DNA of 40,754 bases, from contig JAYUDN010000014.1 of assembly GCA_043739785.1 (NCBI GenBank), positions 1 through 40,754 of the forward strand. The letters are read 5' to 3'. Both the position numbers and the translations under genes were made by a program. This document shows, piece after piece, positions 19,370 to 27,471 of this stretch. This stretch comes from JAYUDN01 sp043739785. Lineage in GTDB: Bacteria > Patescibacteriota > Gracilibacteria > BD1-5 > UBA2023. Every line of letters begins with the position of its first letter. Positions within the stretch are counted from its first letter, which is position 1. The notes below the pieces were generated by a model. The model ran no database searches, had not been told where the DNA came from, and worked only from the letters and a program-made list of their open reading frames with translations.

Positions 19370-19397
19370 TTGCATTTCACCCTATTATCGGTACAAT
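19370..19397 (+). promoter_or_regulatory. Promoter of the RRM gene
   Basis: TTGCAT (19370-19375), a 16-bp spacer and TACAAT (19392-19397). The predicted 5' leader is about 80 nt and becomes very pyrimidine-rich near the ATG, unlike the short leaders of many neighbours. Confidence 0.6.
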
Positions 19398-19486
19398 GTT
19401 TTGGTCGAATGAGCGTTTCCTTTTTGTCCACATAGGTCTAAAGAGCGAGTAACTTGTCGGCTTTTATTTTCTTTCTCTTTGTACGT

Positions 19487-19771
19487 ATGAGTACCAAAAG
19501 ATTATTCGTAGGAAACCTCCCGTTCCGTCTTGAAGAAGATGGACTTGCAGAACTTTTCGCCGAACTCGCACCCGTAGAGAGTGTTATCATCCCTACTGAC
19601 CGTGAAACTGGTCGTAAAAAAGGTTTTGCATTTGTCGATGTTCAAGAATCAGATATGGAAGCATTTATTGCCAAGTATAATGGTATGGAAGTCATGGGAC
19701 GACCTATCGTCGTCAACGAGGCTCGTCCTCGTGAAGAGCGCCCACCAGCGTCTCGCCGTGAGTGGAACTAA
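19487..19771 (+). CDS. RNA-binding protein with one RRM domain
   Basis: 94 residues, essentially a single RRM. RNP2 is RLFVGNL (residues 5-11) and RNP1 is KKGFAFVDV, with the aromatic residues used for RNA stacking. The last 15 residues are Arg/Pro/Glu-rich. Similar single-RRM proteins in cyanobacteria and other bacteria bind mRNA and are often cold-induced. The long leader here would suit such control, but this is inference. It has its own promoter and terminator, so it is monocistronic. Confidence 0.9.
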   Translation: MSTKRLFVGNLPFRLEEDGLAELFAELAPVESVIIPTDRETGRKKGFAFVDVQESDMEAFIAKYNGMEVMGRPIVVNEARPREERPPASRREWN

Positions 19772-19784
19772 TCGTTCTCTTTCG

Positions 19785-19812
19785 AAATCCTCCAGAAATG
19801 GGGGATTTTTTT
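19785..19812 (+). terminator. Terminator of the RRM gene
   Basis: Stem AAATCCTCC / GGGGGATTT (one G-T pair) with a 6-nt loop, followed by a T-run. Confidence 0.85.
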
Positions 19813-19853
19813 TGAAGAGTTGAATTTCCCCCCTTTTCCTCTATACTCAGACC

Positions 19854-20648
19854 ATGAAAAAACTCTTTCAACACCGCCATATCGGAACGCGAGATCTCAT
19901 CTATAACCAGGAGAGTTGTAGTAAGAAGTGATGAGCCAAGTTCGAAGGAAGAAGGCGAATGAATGAAATTCATTTTGAAGATTTAAACTTCGAAAGCCTT
20001 GTTTCTCGACTTCCAGAAGATGCAGTGATCGCCTGTGGAGGAGATGGGACGCTTATCGAAGCCTTTTGACGATACAGGTCGAGACCGATTCTCGGGATCA
20101 ATTTCGGAAGTCGTGGGTTTTTGATGGTAGATCCTGTTTTGGTATCAAAAGCTCAGGAATTTGTCCTCCAAAGACGAAATACCCTTCAAATCCAACTTTC
20201 GACCGGTATTTTTTACGCGATCAATGAAATATCAGTGAAATCGACGACAGGACATATTGTAGAGCTCGAGTGTACTCTTTCCGATCATGTATTTCACCTT
20301 AAGGCTGATGGATGTATCGTTTCGACCGCATCCGGGTCAACTGCCTACAATAACTCACTCGGAGGGCCTATACTCCTGGATGATATGAGTTTTTGTTTTA
20401 CGCCCATCGCGCCACTTGCACCTCGAGCGATGAATCCAGTCGTATTTTCTTCAGAAACCCGAGAATCGTTACGATTTTCCCATATTCGCAATACCGAGAT
20501 CGTCATCCACGCGGATAGTCGTGAGATTTTTCGATGAAATACGTGAGAACTCGAGGAGGTCGTGATTTCGAAAGGATCATACCCGCTCCAACTGCTTATT
20601 CCTGAGGACATTTCGAGCCGTTCTCCATTTGAAATTTTTGCTCTGTAA
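19854..20648 (+). CDS. nadK: NAD kinase
   Basis: 264 residues, slightly short for the family. It phosphorylates NAD to NADP using ATP or polyphosphate. Motifs: ACGGDGTLIEAF (the GGDGT active-site loop), GINFGSRGFLM and DGCIVSTASGSTAYNNSLGGP. The N-terminal 45 residues (LFQHRHIGTRDL...) diverge from the usual Rossmann start. TGA gives Gly in SKKGGAKF, EAFGRY and FRGNTGE. UppS starts 9 bp downstream, so the two share a transcript; the next gene makes the polyprenyl substrate. Confidence 0.93.
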
Positions 20649-20657
20649 CACTTCACT

Positions 20658-21335
20658 ATGAAACATATCTGATTTATCATGGATGGGAACCGTCGATGGG
20701 CGAAGAAATGGGCCAATGTCGTCAAAATGGGCCACAAAGAGGGGGGTGATACGAGTGAGAAAGTACTCGAAATGTGCCTCGAGTCGGGGATCCCCTTTGT
20801 GAGCATGTGGGCCCTTTCGAAAGAAAATATCCTCGAACGCTCTGAGATCGAGATTCGTGGAATCTATGAGCTTCTCCTCCATACCCTCCCGAAACTCCTC
20901 CCGAAACTTATATCGAAATGAGTCCGTTTCGAAACAATCGGGGATCTCTGGCTTCTGCCGAGTGAGGTGAGAACCCTCCTCTTCGAAGTAATGGAACAAA
21001 CCCAAGGATGAAGCGCGATCACGTTTATCTTCGCGATCGGATATAGTGGTCAGGACGAGATCGTCCGAGGAGTGAAGCGGTGTATTTCTGAAGGGATCGA
21101 TCCCACGACACTTTCTGAAAAGGGATTCCTACAGTATCTCGACTCTGGCAAGTATCCGCCTCCGGATCTTATCGTACGGACCGGGGGAAATATCCGCCAC
21201 TCGGGATTCTTTCTCTACCACTCAGCTTATAGTGAGTATTACTTCACCGAAACACTCTGGCCGGATTTTGATCAGGAAGCATTCGATAAGGTTATACAGT
21301 ATTATGATATTATACAGAGGAATTTCGGGAAATAG
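20658..21335 (+). CDS. uppS: Undecaprenyl diphosphate synthase (cis-prenyltransferase)
   Basis: 225 residues. It extends farnesyl diphosphate with isopentenyl units to make the C55 carrier for cell-wall and surface polymers. GFIMDGNRRWAKK contains the catalytic Asp, and its first Gly is TGA. The conserved C-terminal block reads DLIVRTGGNIRHSGFFLYHSAYSEYYFTETLWPDF-like; the usual RTSGE is RTGGN here, a mild deviation. It lies 9 bp after nadK. The polyprenyl synthase gene follows after a 128-bp repeat-rich spacer. Confidence 0.94.
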
Positions 21336-21390
21336 GGTGAGGAATGAATAATGAATAATTAATTATGAATAATGAATAATGAGCCATAAT
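21336..21390. repeat. AATGAATAATTA word repeat
   Basis: Four or more degenerate copies of GAATAATGAATAAT fill much of the spacer between uppS and the polyprenyl synthase gene. Confidence 0.6.
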
Positions 21391-21463
21391 AGAACAAGTG
21401 TATTACGAATGACGAATAGTCTAGTTATCGATACCCAATATTCCTATAACCAATAAACTATAT

Positions 21464-22348
21464 ATGAGCTTCATAGAAACCTGGCTTCCCGAATACCAGA
21501 AGGTCGTCAATACAGCCATCGAAAATTTTTTCGATACAAGGTATGGTCCATCTTCCGGGATAGAATCCACCTTTGAGGAAGCTCTACGGTATGCCGTCGA
21601 GTGAGGAGGAAAGCGATTGCGTCCGATCTTGACCCTGTTGGCTTACGAGCACTTTGTTCAGGGAAAGGGAAAGAGCATCGATGAGCAAGCTATACTGGCC
21701 AGTATCGGGGTCGAGTGTGTCCACTGTTTTACCCTCGTCCATGATGACCTCCCTTGTATGGATAATGATGAGCTTCGTCGAGGAAAGCCAACGGTTTGGA
21801 AAGCCCATGGAGAAACCATGGCAGTTCTCGTCGGGGACACCCTCCAGACGATGGGATTTGAGCTCTTGAGTCGTACCGGAAACGCAATGGTCGTCGGAGA
21901 AATAGCTCGAGCTCTCGGAGATCTCGGTGTTGCGAGGGGACAGATACGAGACACCTTCCTAAGGCATGATGCCCTCACGCTCGATGAGCTCTTGCGCCTT
22001 CATGATGAGAAAACTGGATGATTTATCGCCTCGTGCCTGGTCATCGGAGCACAACTCGGCGGAGCGAATGAAACTGAGACAGATACGATGAGAAAATTCG
22101 GATTCCTCCTCGGTCGAGCCTTCCAGATTCAGGACGATATCTTGGACTATGAGGGAGATGCGAGTATGGTCGGGAAAAAAGTAGGAAAAGATGCGGAAAT
22201 CGGAAAGGGAATGGTTTCACTTATCAGGATTGATGCCACCAAAAAAATACTCTGAGATCTCGAGCAAGAAATGCTTTTCATAGCTGACACTTTCAATAAT
22301 GCAAAGTTTCGTGATATAGTGCAATACGTCGTCAGGAGGGAAAAGTAG
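21464..22348 (+). CDS. Polyprenyl (farnesyl/geranylgeranyl) diphosphate synthase
   Basis: 294 residues. A trans-prenyltransferase that condenses isopentenyl diphosphate with allylic primers. GGGKRLRP binds substrate. The first Asp-rich motif is LVHDDLPCMDND, typical of IspA-like enzymes with two residues inside the DDxxxxD; the second is QIQDDILDYEGD. TGA codes Gly in VEGGGKR, KTGGFIAS and ILGDLEQ. The product chain length is not certain. It probably supplies UppS, encoded just upstream. The ATG follows AAACTATAT with no Shine-Dalgarno, and the stop is TAG. Confidence 0.93.
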
Positions 22349-22364
22349 GGGGATTGGCTGATGA

Positions 22365-22575
22365 GCTGGTTGGCTGGTTAGGGATTAGGAACTAAAAGAT
22401 AAAAAACTAAAAGTGAGAAAGTGAGGAGGTTTGTAAGGTTCGTAAAGTTCATAAGGTTCAAGGTCTATAAGGCGAGAGGTGAAAAATAGCATTGTATTTC
22501 CCTATACTCTATCATTTATAACTTTCCCATTGAGAGCAGCTTGTAACTTTTAACCTTTCAACTTGCAACAGTAAA
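22365..22575. repeat. Low-complexity spacer with AACTAAAA, AAGTTCATAAGGTTC and AACTTTTAACC words
   Basis: The gap between the convergent genes at 22348 and 22579 is built of short near-repeats (GTTCGTAAAGTTCATAAGGTTC; TAACTTTTAACCTTTCAACTTG). No gene or clear terminator is visible. Confidence 0.55.
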
Positions 22576-22578
22576 CCC

Positions 22579-22842
22579 CTATTTCTTCTCTTGTAGTGTG
22601 AAGCTTTCCCCAGATTGTTTCTTGACCCCATTAATCCACAAGTCGATATGATCTGAGGATTGTTCGATGGAGACATTTGATTTCTTCAGGGAGATATTGA
22701 CCCATTCTCGTGGTCTCGTTTCGATTTGTTCCTCGAGGTAGGCAATCCCCAGGAAAAAGGCTACCAGGTTCGAAATTACGAACCAGATAAAGAGGATGAG
22801 GTTGCGGGAGAAGACTCGTTTTTGTTCAGAAGTTTCAGACAT
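22579..22842 (-). CDS. Small membrane protein, 87 residues
   Basis: One membrane helix at about residues 14-36 (NLILFIWFVISNLVAFFLGIAYL) separates a short N-terminal arm from a polar C-terminal domain (RPREWVNISLKKSN, HIDLWINGVKKQSG). No family recognised. It lies 76 bp downstream of ddl in the same direction and may be co-transcribed with it. It uses no TGA codon. Confidence 0.7.
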   Translation of the reverse strand: MSETSEQKRVFSRNLILFIWFVISNLVAFFLGIAYLEEQIETRPREWVNISLKKSNVSIEQSSDHIDLWINGVKKQSGESFTLQEKK

Positions 22843-22918
22843 TTTATAAAAGAAATGAAAGAAGGGTTCGGATTTACCAATAACAATTATTTTTTGGATT
22901 TTATAGTAGGTGTATTAT

Positions 22919-23812
22919 TTACTTCTCTTGTGCGAGGGCAACGAGCTTTTCCACGAGGGACTTTTCGGTATACCCAGCATACTTTGCTGCCTTCGGGAGG
23001 AGACTGACCTTGGTCATCCCTGGGATGGTATTGACCTCGAGGAAATGAGCGACTCAGCCCGTATCACAGCGCCAATCAATCCGAGCCATCCCTCGACAAC
23101 CGAGGAAGGTATAAATTTCTAAGCTTTTAACCTCGAGATATTTCTCAAAATCTCTTTCTATACGAGCTGGACAGATCTCATAGTCCGCTGGTCCACTATA
23201 CTTCTCTTCGAAGTCAAAGATGATATTTTTATTGCAGATTTCCGTCACTCAGAGGACTTCTGGACGGTCATTTCCAAGGATGGAAACCGTGAACTCTCTT
23301 CCAGGAAGGAGGGTTTGCACGAGGGCGTCATCGTCGTGATTGGTATGTATTTCTTTGACCGCCCATTCGAGTTCGATCCTGTCTTTCACGAGGTTAGTGC
23401 CTATAGTCGAACCTCCACGATTCGGTTTTACGACAAACGGGTAGTCCCCGGGAGGGAGAGCGATCGGCATCCCACGTTTGATGATACATTCATTCGGAAC
23501 GGGATGAGCTCGACGGATGAGGGTATCGGTGACGAATTTATCGATCGTGAGGGCGTGGACTTCCCATGGGGAAAAGGCCGTACGAATGCCGAGGGTTTTC
23601 AGAAAGGCAAAAATCTGCCCATCCTCTCCATATATACCATGAAAGACCGGAATAACGAGATGGTATTTCTTGTAATTCTCAAGAAATTTCTCCATTTCCT
23701 CTGGAAACGTATAAAAATCCGCGTCGGGTAAGTTTTCTCGAAAAATGATCGATGAGAGAATGGCCACCTCTCGTTCCTGAGAGGTGCCTCCTGTGAGAAT
23801 AGCGATGGGCAT
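22919..23812 (-). CDS. ddl: D-alanine--D-alanine ligase
   Basis: 297 residues, typical. It joins two D-Ala with ATP for the peptidoglycan stem, implying peptidoglycan synthesis in this lineage. IAILTGGTSQEREVAILS is the N-terminal motif, FHGIYGEDGQIFAFL follows, FVVKPNRGGSTIGTNLV is the ATP-grasp loop, and FLEVNTIPGMT holds the Mg ligands. TGA codes Gly in PEVLGVTEI and CDTGGVAHF. I set the start at MPIAILTGG. A longer in-frame start at 23935 exists, but the extra residues (STTFLHFYLSTVLPFY) are merely the translated GTAGAA repeat. Confidence 0.95.
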
Positions 23813-23814
23813 AG

Positions 23815-24030
23815 GGGAGGGGAGAAAAGTAGAAGAGTAGAAAGGTAGAACGGTGGAAAGGTAGAAGTGTAGAAATGTAGTAGAGTAGAGAGGTAGAAAT
23901 GATAGAATGAATGGGAGTTTTTCCTGAATCTCCATTTCAAAGAGGACAATGAGGAACTAGTTCGGAAAAAGTTAGAAACGGATGAGAAGGACGGAAAGGT
24001 AGAAGAGCTGAAGAGTAGAAGGGAGTTGTT
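23815..24030. repeat. GTAGAA-type degenerate tandem repeat upstream of ddl
   Basis: About 20 copies of 7-8-bp words such as GTAGAAAG, GTAGAAGT and GTAGAGAG, densest at 23828-23905. On the ddl strand they read as CTTTCTAC and form the leader right up to the ATG. Confidence 0.75.
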
Positions 24031-24039
24031 CCTCCCCAT

Positions 24040-24360
24040 TTAGGGGAGGTGAGGAGGGGTAATTTCTCAAACCACTTCTCGTAATTTTTCCAGAACTCAT
24101 TCGATATGCTCATAGATTTCGATATTGGAAAATCGAAGAATACGGATTCCCTGTTGTTCTAGAAATTGAGTTCGAAGTGCATCTTACTGTCGTTCTTCCA
24201 GGGTACCATGCGTTTCTCATTCGACTTCAATCCCAAGCTTAATCCTATCACAATAAAAATCAAGAATATATTTTCCTACTGAAAACTGCCTCCTACATCT
24301 GAGAGATTGGAATTGGTTTTTTCGAAGATATTTCCATAGTTTCAGCTCAGCTCCAGTCAT
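24040..24360 (-). pseudogene. DUF559 endonuclease-like gene broken by an in-frame TAA
   Basis: The frame reads as a DUF559 (restriction-endonuclease-like fold) protein: NQMTGAELKLWKYLRKN, RCRRQFSVGKYILDFYCDR, LGIEVEGETHGTLEERQ, then TAA at 24186-24184, then DALRTQFLEQQGIRILRF and EGVLEKLREVV. The family has a Tyr at the stop position (Q-Y-D), so one base change TAT to TAA explains it. No ATG precedes the conserved LLEKRRLLR segment, which suggests loss of the start as well. TGA is read as Gly at three places, so the gene was once used in this host. Confidence 0.78.
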
Positions 24361-24438
24361 CTGATTTCGGAGCAACCGTCTCTTTTCCAAAAGTAATGAA
24401 TCGTTAGTAAGAAATATATATTTTATAAAAATATTTTA

Positions 24439-24483
24439 CCCCTTCTGCCTTCGGCATCTTCCCCTAGAAGGGGCAGAAATGAG
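24439..24483. repeat. Nested palindrome CCCCTTCT...AGAAGGGG
   Basis: An 8-bp outer inverted repeat encloses an inner TGCC/GGCA hairpin and CTTCCCCT. Related CCCCTTCTAC sequence recurs at 24519. It has no T-run and is more likely a dispersed repeat than a terminator. Confidence 0.45.
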
Positions 24484-24531
24484 AACAAGATTTCGAGGGA
24501 AGTATACCGAGCCTACGCCCCTTCTACCTTT

Positions 24532-25377
24532 CTACTCTGCTACTTTTCTACTTGACTCGTACGCCTTCCACGTGTTCTCGATGAGGGTAGCGACGGTCAT
24601 CGGGCCAACCCCACCTGGAGATGGGGAGATAGCCGCGACATAGTCCTTCAGATTTTCGAAATCTGCATCTCCGTAGACTACCCCATCGACAAAGGTCGAA
24701 CCAACATCGATGATGATCGATCCAGGATGGACCATTTCTTTCGTGAGAAATCCTGGTTTTCCGATCGCGATGATGACGATATCAGCCGAACGAGAGATAT
24801 CGCGGATATTCGCAGTAGAACTATTACAGCTTGTGACGGTCGCTCCAGCATTGATGAGCATGAGGGTCATTGGTTTTCCGACGATATTGGATCGGCCGAT
24901 AACTACGACCTTTTTTCACTTCACGTCGATATGATAGTACCGCAGAAGGGTCATAATCCCTTTCGGAGTACAGCTCCAGAGGCCATCGTGTCCGAGGAAC
25001 ATATTTCCAATCTGCTCTTTCGTGAATCCGTCGACATCCTTCGCTGGATCGATACACTCGGTGACCGCATATCGGTCGATGTGCGAGGGGAGGGGAGCTT
25101 GGACGATAATCCCATGGATTTTCTCATTTCTTGAGAGGCTCTGGACTTCTTCTTCGAGGGTAGCTTGATCGATGGAAACCGGGAATCGATACACTCAGAA
25201 ATTCATCCCGACTTCACGAGCCCGCTTCTCCTTCATGCGGATATAGGCGAGGCTCGCAGGATTCTCCCCGACGAGGACGACGGCGAGCATCGGTCGTTCT
25301 TGATCTGGAGCGAAGGTGATCTCATTTTTTATATTTTCGAGGATGGAAGCAGCGACAATACGTCAGTCAAGGAGCAT
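24532..25377 (-). CDS. folD: Methylene-tetrahydrofolate dehydrogenase/cyclohydrolase
   Basis: 281 residues. A bifunctional enzyme converting methylene-THF to formyl-THF for purines and initiator Met-tRNA. Catalytic region: PASLAYIRMKEKRA (Tyr and Lys of the active site), GIIVQAPLPSHID, PAKDVDGF, GHDGLWSCTPKGIM; the NADP loop is VVVIGRSNIVGKP and the end is SPSPGGVGPMT. TGA codes Gly in LLDGRIV, MNFGVYRF and DVKGKKVV. The last residues (ESSRKVAE) are encoded by the GTAGAA repeat, as if the repeat had grown into the gene. The start at 25377 follows a repeat-rich leader. Confidence 0.96.
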
Positions 25378-25550
25378 AAGAGTAGGGAGATTATGGTAGA
25401 TAGTGGCAGGTGCAGGTAGATAACAGGTAGGTAGTGGCAGGTGCAGGTAGATGTAGGAAGGATATGGAAAATGTAGCAAAAGGCAAGAGTGGGGGAATGC
25501 TAGAAGCGGTAGAAATGAGAGAAATGGTAGAGACGTACAATGGTAGAAAA
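25378..25550. repeat. Repeat-rich folD leader
   Basis: TAGTGGCAGGTGCAGGTAGAT occurs twice, about 31 bp apart (25400-25420 and 25431-25452), followed by GTAGAAATGAGAGAAATGGTAGA words. A GTCATTCCGACCGAA palindrome half lies at 25562. No gene is seen in 25378-25791. Confidence 0.65.
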
Positions 25551-25702
25551 ACATGGGGAGTTGTCATTCCGACCGAAGTGGAGGAATCTCTATTCTTGTG
25601 AGGATATATTTCGGTAGGAATCAAAGGGTCCATCTCGAGTCCTCGGGATCGGGATGGCACAAAAGTCGATAGAGAGTAATAGGAAATTTTAGAAATGAAT
25701 AA

Positions 25703-25721
25703 GGCCCGCGTGAAGCGGGCC
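25703..25721 (-). terminator. GC-rich terminator of the small gene at 25792
   Basis: Stem GGCCCGC / GCGGGCC with a 5-nt loop, followed on the minus strand by TTATT. Its GC-rich style differs from host terminators in this window. Confidence 0.7.
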
Positions 25722-25791
25722 CGAGAACCCCATGTCTTAGACTCAATCCATCACCGAAGCGAGGATGGTCAGAGGGAGGGGAAGTAGTGCT

Positions 25792-26040
25792 TCAGGCGAA
25801 GTTGACCTTGGGATCAAGGCCACCCAGGCCACCAAAGTTGGCATGGATCCATGGGATGGAATCCTTTGAAACCTTGGCTTCACGTGCCTTGACCCAGAAA
25901 GCAAGCCTCCTGATGTTGAAGCCCTTGAGTCTGGCCGCCTCGCGGATGGCCATGTCACTCAGGAATTTCTTGCCAGCGGCAAGTTGGTCCATGAGTTGAT
26001 CGAACGTTGAACATTCGACTTTTGCAGTACGATCAGGCAT
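25792..26040 (-). CDS. Small hypothetical protein, 82 residues, standard-code style
   Basis: MPDRTAKVECSTFDQLMDQL begins a soluble protein with a helical basic middle (IREAARLKGFNIRRLAFWVKAREAK) and a Gly-rich end (FGGLGGLDPKVNFA). No family recognised. Unlike host genes it has a strong Shine-Dalgarno (GGAGGGG, 6 nt before ATG), uses only GGN for its glycines and ends in TGA, with its own promoter and GC-rich terminator. It therefore looks transferred from a standard-code bacterium. With TGA as Gly the frame would run on through the leader and into folD with no stop. A longer start at 26106 lacks a ribosome site. Confidence 0.6.
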   Translation of the reverse strand: MPDRTAKVECSTFDQLMDQLAAGKKFLSDMAIREAARLKGFNIRRLAFWVKAREAKVSKDSIPWIHANFGGLGGLDPKVNFA

Positions 26041-26126
26041 GTCGTTCCCCTCCGGGATAGTCGTCTTCTTGTTTGGCGCTTCCCCTTTCGGTTCGCTTCC
26101 CCACAATCAATAGGATCGACAGTCCT

Positions 26127-26155
26127 GTATTATTTCTTTATTTTTACTTTGTCAA
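26127..26155 (-). promoter_or_regulatory. Promoter of the small gene at 25792
   Basis: Minus strand TTGACA (26155-26150), a 17-bp spacer and TAATAC (26132-26127), about 87 bp before the ATG. Confidence 0.6.
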
Positions 26156-26185
26156 GTAAATTTTAGTTTTTTTAATGAAATGAAA

Positions 26186-26205
26186 AAGGCCCGCGAACGG
26201 GCCTT
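26186..26205 (-). terminator. GC-rich terminator of the small frame at 26308
   Basis: Stem AAGGCCCG / CGGGCCTT with a tetraloop, followed on the minus strand by TTTTTCATTT. Confidence 0.8.
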
Positions 26206-26307
26206 GAGTTTTTCGAGAACAAACGATACACATGTTAGTGTGAACGGTTCCCAATGGATGAGTCTACCCCGCCATTATGGTTTGACGGTGAGAAAATTCA
26301 CCTCCCT

Positions 26308-26505
26308 TCAGCTTCGCAAGGTCGAATGGGTCACGGGGGGTCGCATCATTCCAGGAAGGAACGTATGCGTTTTCACATTCAGGGGGGAAACCCCCGCGAA
26401 CATCACCTGATGGTGGGCCTGTCCCGTAGGCAAGCCCTTCTCCCGTTGACCCACAGAACGGTGGTTGGTAAGGAAGGTTCCTTCTTTTACGCTTGCCATT
26501 GGCAT
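26308..26505 (-). CDS. Possible 65-residue protein, standard-code style
   Basis: MPMASVKEGTFLTNHRSVGQ begins a basic, Pro/His-rich peptide of unknown family that ends in TGA. What supports it is the signals: a near-consensus promoter at 26622-26650, AGGAG 8 nt before the ATG and a GC-rich terminator after the stop. Protein-like frames also exist in other registers (for example a Gly-rich frame ending in TAG at about 26267), so the coding frame is uncertain. It could instead be a structured RNA with these signals. Confidence 0.4.
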   Translation of the reverse strand: MPMASVKEGTFLTNHRSVGQREKGLPTGQAHHQVMFAGVSPLNVKTHTFLPGMMRPPVTHSTLRS

Positions 26506-26621
26506 TTGGTTTTCTCCTGTCGAATATTACACCTCCGGATGGAGCATCTTAAACTGTTCCAAAACAGTCCAGACTGGCAGCAAGAAGACTATCTCGCACC
26601 GTATTTTTTATCGACCTAAGT

Positions 26622-26650
26622 ATTCTATCGCTTCTTCTTCTCCTTGTCAA
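26622..26650 (-). promoter_or_regulatory. Promoter of the small frame at 26308
   Basis: Minus strand TTGACA (26650-26645), a 17-bp spacer and TAGAAT (26627-26622). Confidence 0.65.
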
Positions 26651-26863
26651 ACTATTTTAAGAAAAAGTCTAGAGACGGTGGGAAGCTGGGAGACGGGAAG
26701 ATAAAAACTAATAAATAAAAGATAAAAGTTTTGAAAGCTGAAGGTATCCGCATCATCTTTACGTAACTTATAACTTCCACTCTTTTTCTTGCGATTTCAG
26801 GATTATGGATATACTTATTGCGTTCATACTGATTCCCTCATCTTATTCCTAAATCCCAACTTT

Positions 26864-27448
26864 ATGCCACATATCCTTCCCCCACTTCCGTACTCGCTCG
26901 ATGCTCTGGTGCCTCATATCTCGAAAGAAACGCTCGAGTTTCACTATGGGAAACACCATCAGGCCTATGTCGATAATCTGAATAAACTTATAATCGGTAC
27001 CAAGTTCGAGAAAATGCCCCTCGAAGATATCGTCCGTGAGGCGCCTGCCGGTGGAGTGTTCAATAATGCCGCCCAAATCTGGAATCATACCTTCTATTTC
27101 GAATCACTCACGTCCCTCAGTATCCCGACTCTTTCCCAGGAATTCCTGATGAAAATCGCCGAAAAATGGGGAAACCTTGAAGGATTTCAGAAAGCATTCC
27201 ATGAAGCCGCGCTCAAAACTTTTGGTTCTGGATGGACATGGCTTGTCAAAAAGCCAGATGGATCGCTCGAGATCATCTCCACTTCCAATGCTCACACTCC
27301 GCTCACGACCGATGAAGTCCCGCTTCTCACGTGCGATGTCTGGGAGCACGCGTACTATATCGACTATCGTAATGCTCGAGCGAAGTACCTCGAGAATTTC
27401 TGGCATATCGTCAACTGGGCGAAGATAGAGGAACGCTACGGGAAATAG
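26864..27448 (+). CDS. Iron/manganese superoxide dismutase
   Basis: 194 residues, typical. It converts superoxide to peroxide and oxygen. Metal ligands: His in LEFHYGKHHQAY, His in AAQIWNHTFYFESL, and Asp and His in CDVWEHAYYIDY. The Gln in AAQIWNH is at the place used by iron-type enzymes, so Fe is favoured, but the type is not certain. Start MPHILPPLPYSLDAL fits the family; an upstream in-frame ATG at 26789 adds only low-complexity residues. No TGA codon is used. It is convergent with the GGDEF gene, 23 bp away. Confidence 0.95.
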   Translation: MPHILPPLPYSLDALVPHISKETLEFHYGKHHQAYVDNLNKLIIGTKFEKMPLEDIVREAPAGGVFNNAAQIWNHTFYFESLTSLSIPTLSQEFLMKIAEKWGNLEGFQKAFHEAALKTFGSGWTWLVKKPDGSLEIISTSNAHTPLTTDEVPLLTCDVWEHAYYIDYRNARAKYLENFWHIVNWAKIEERYGK

Positions 27449-27471
27449 TCCCACAGGTTTTCTAGAATTTT

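Noticed and set aside
23813..23935. Longer Ddl start at 23935
   Set aside because: The extra residues are a translation of the GTAGAA repeat; the family begins at MPIAILTGG.
23815..24030. GTAGAA repeats as a CRISPR array
   Set aside because: Units are 7-8 bp, degenerate and without spacers of constant length; no cas gene is near.
24031..24049. CCTCCCC/GGGGAGG hairpin as terminator of the DUF559 remnant
   Set aside because: The 7-bp stem has no T-run on either strand.
26254..26619. Plus-strand 121-codon frame in the GC-rich island
   Set aside because: It has no ribosome site or promoter and lies opposite a unit with good signals; the sequence does not look like a protein family.
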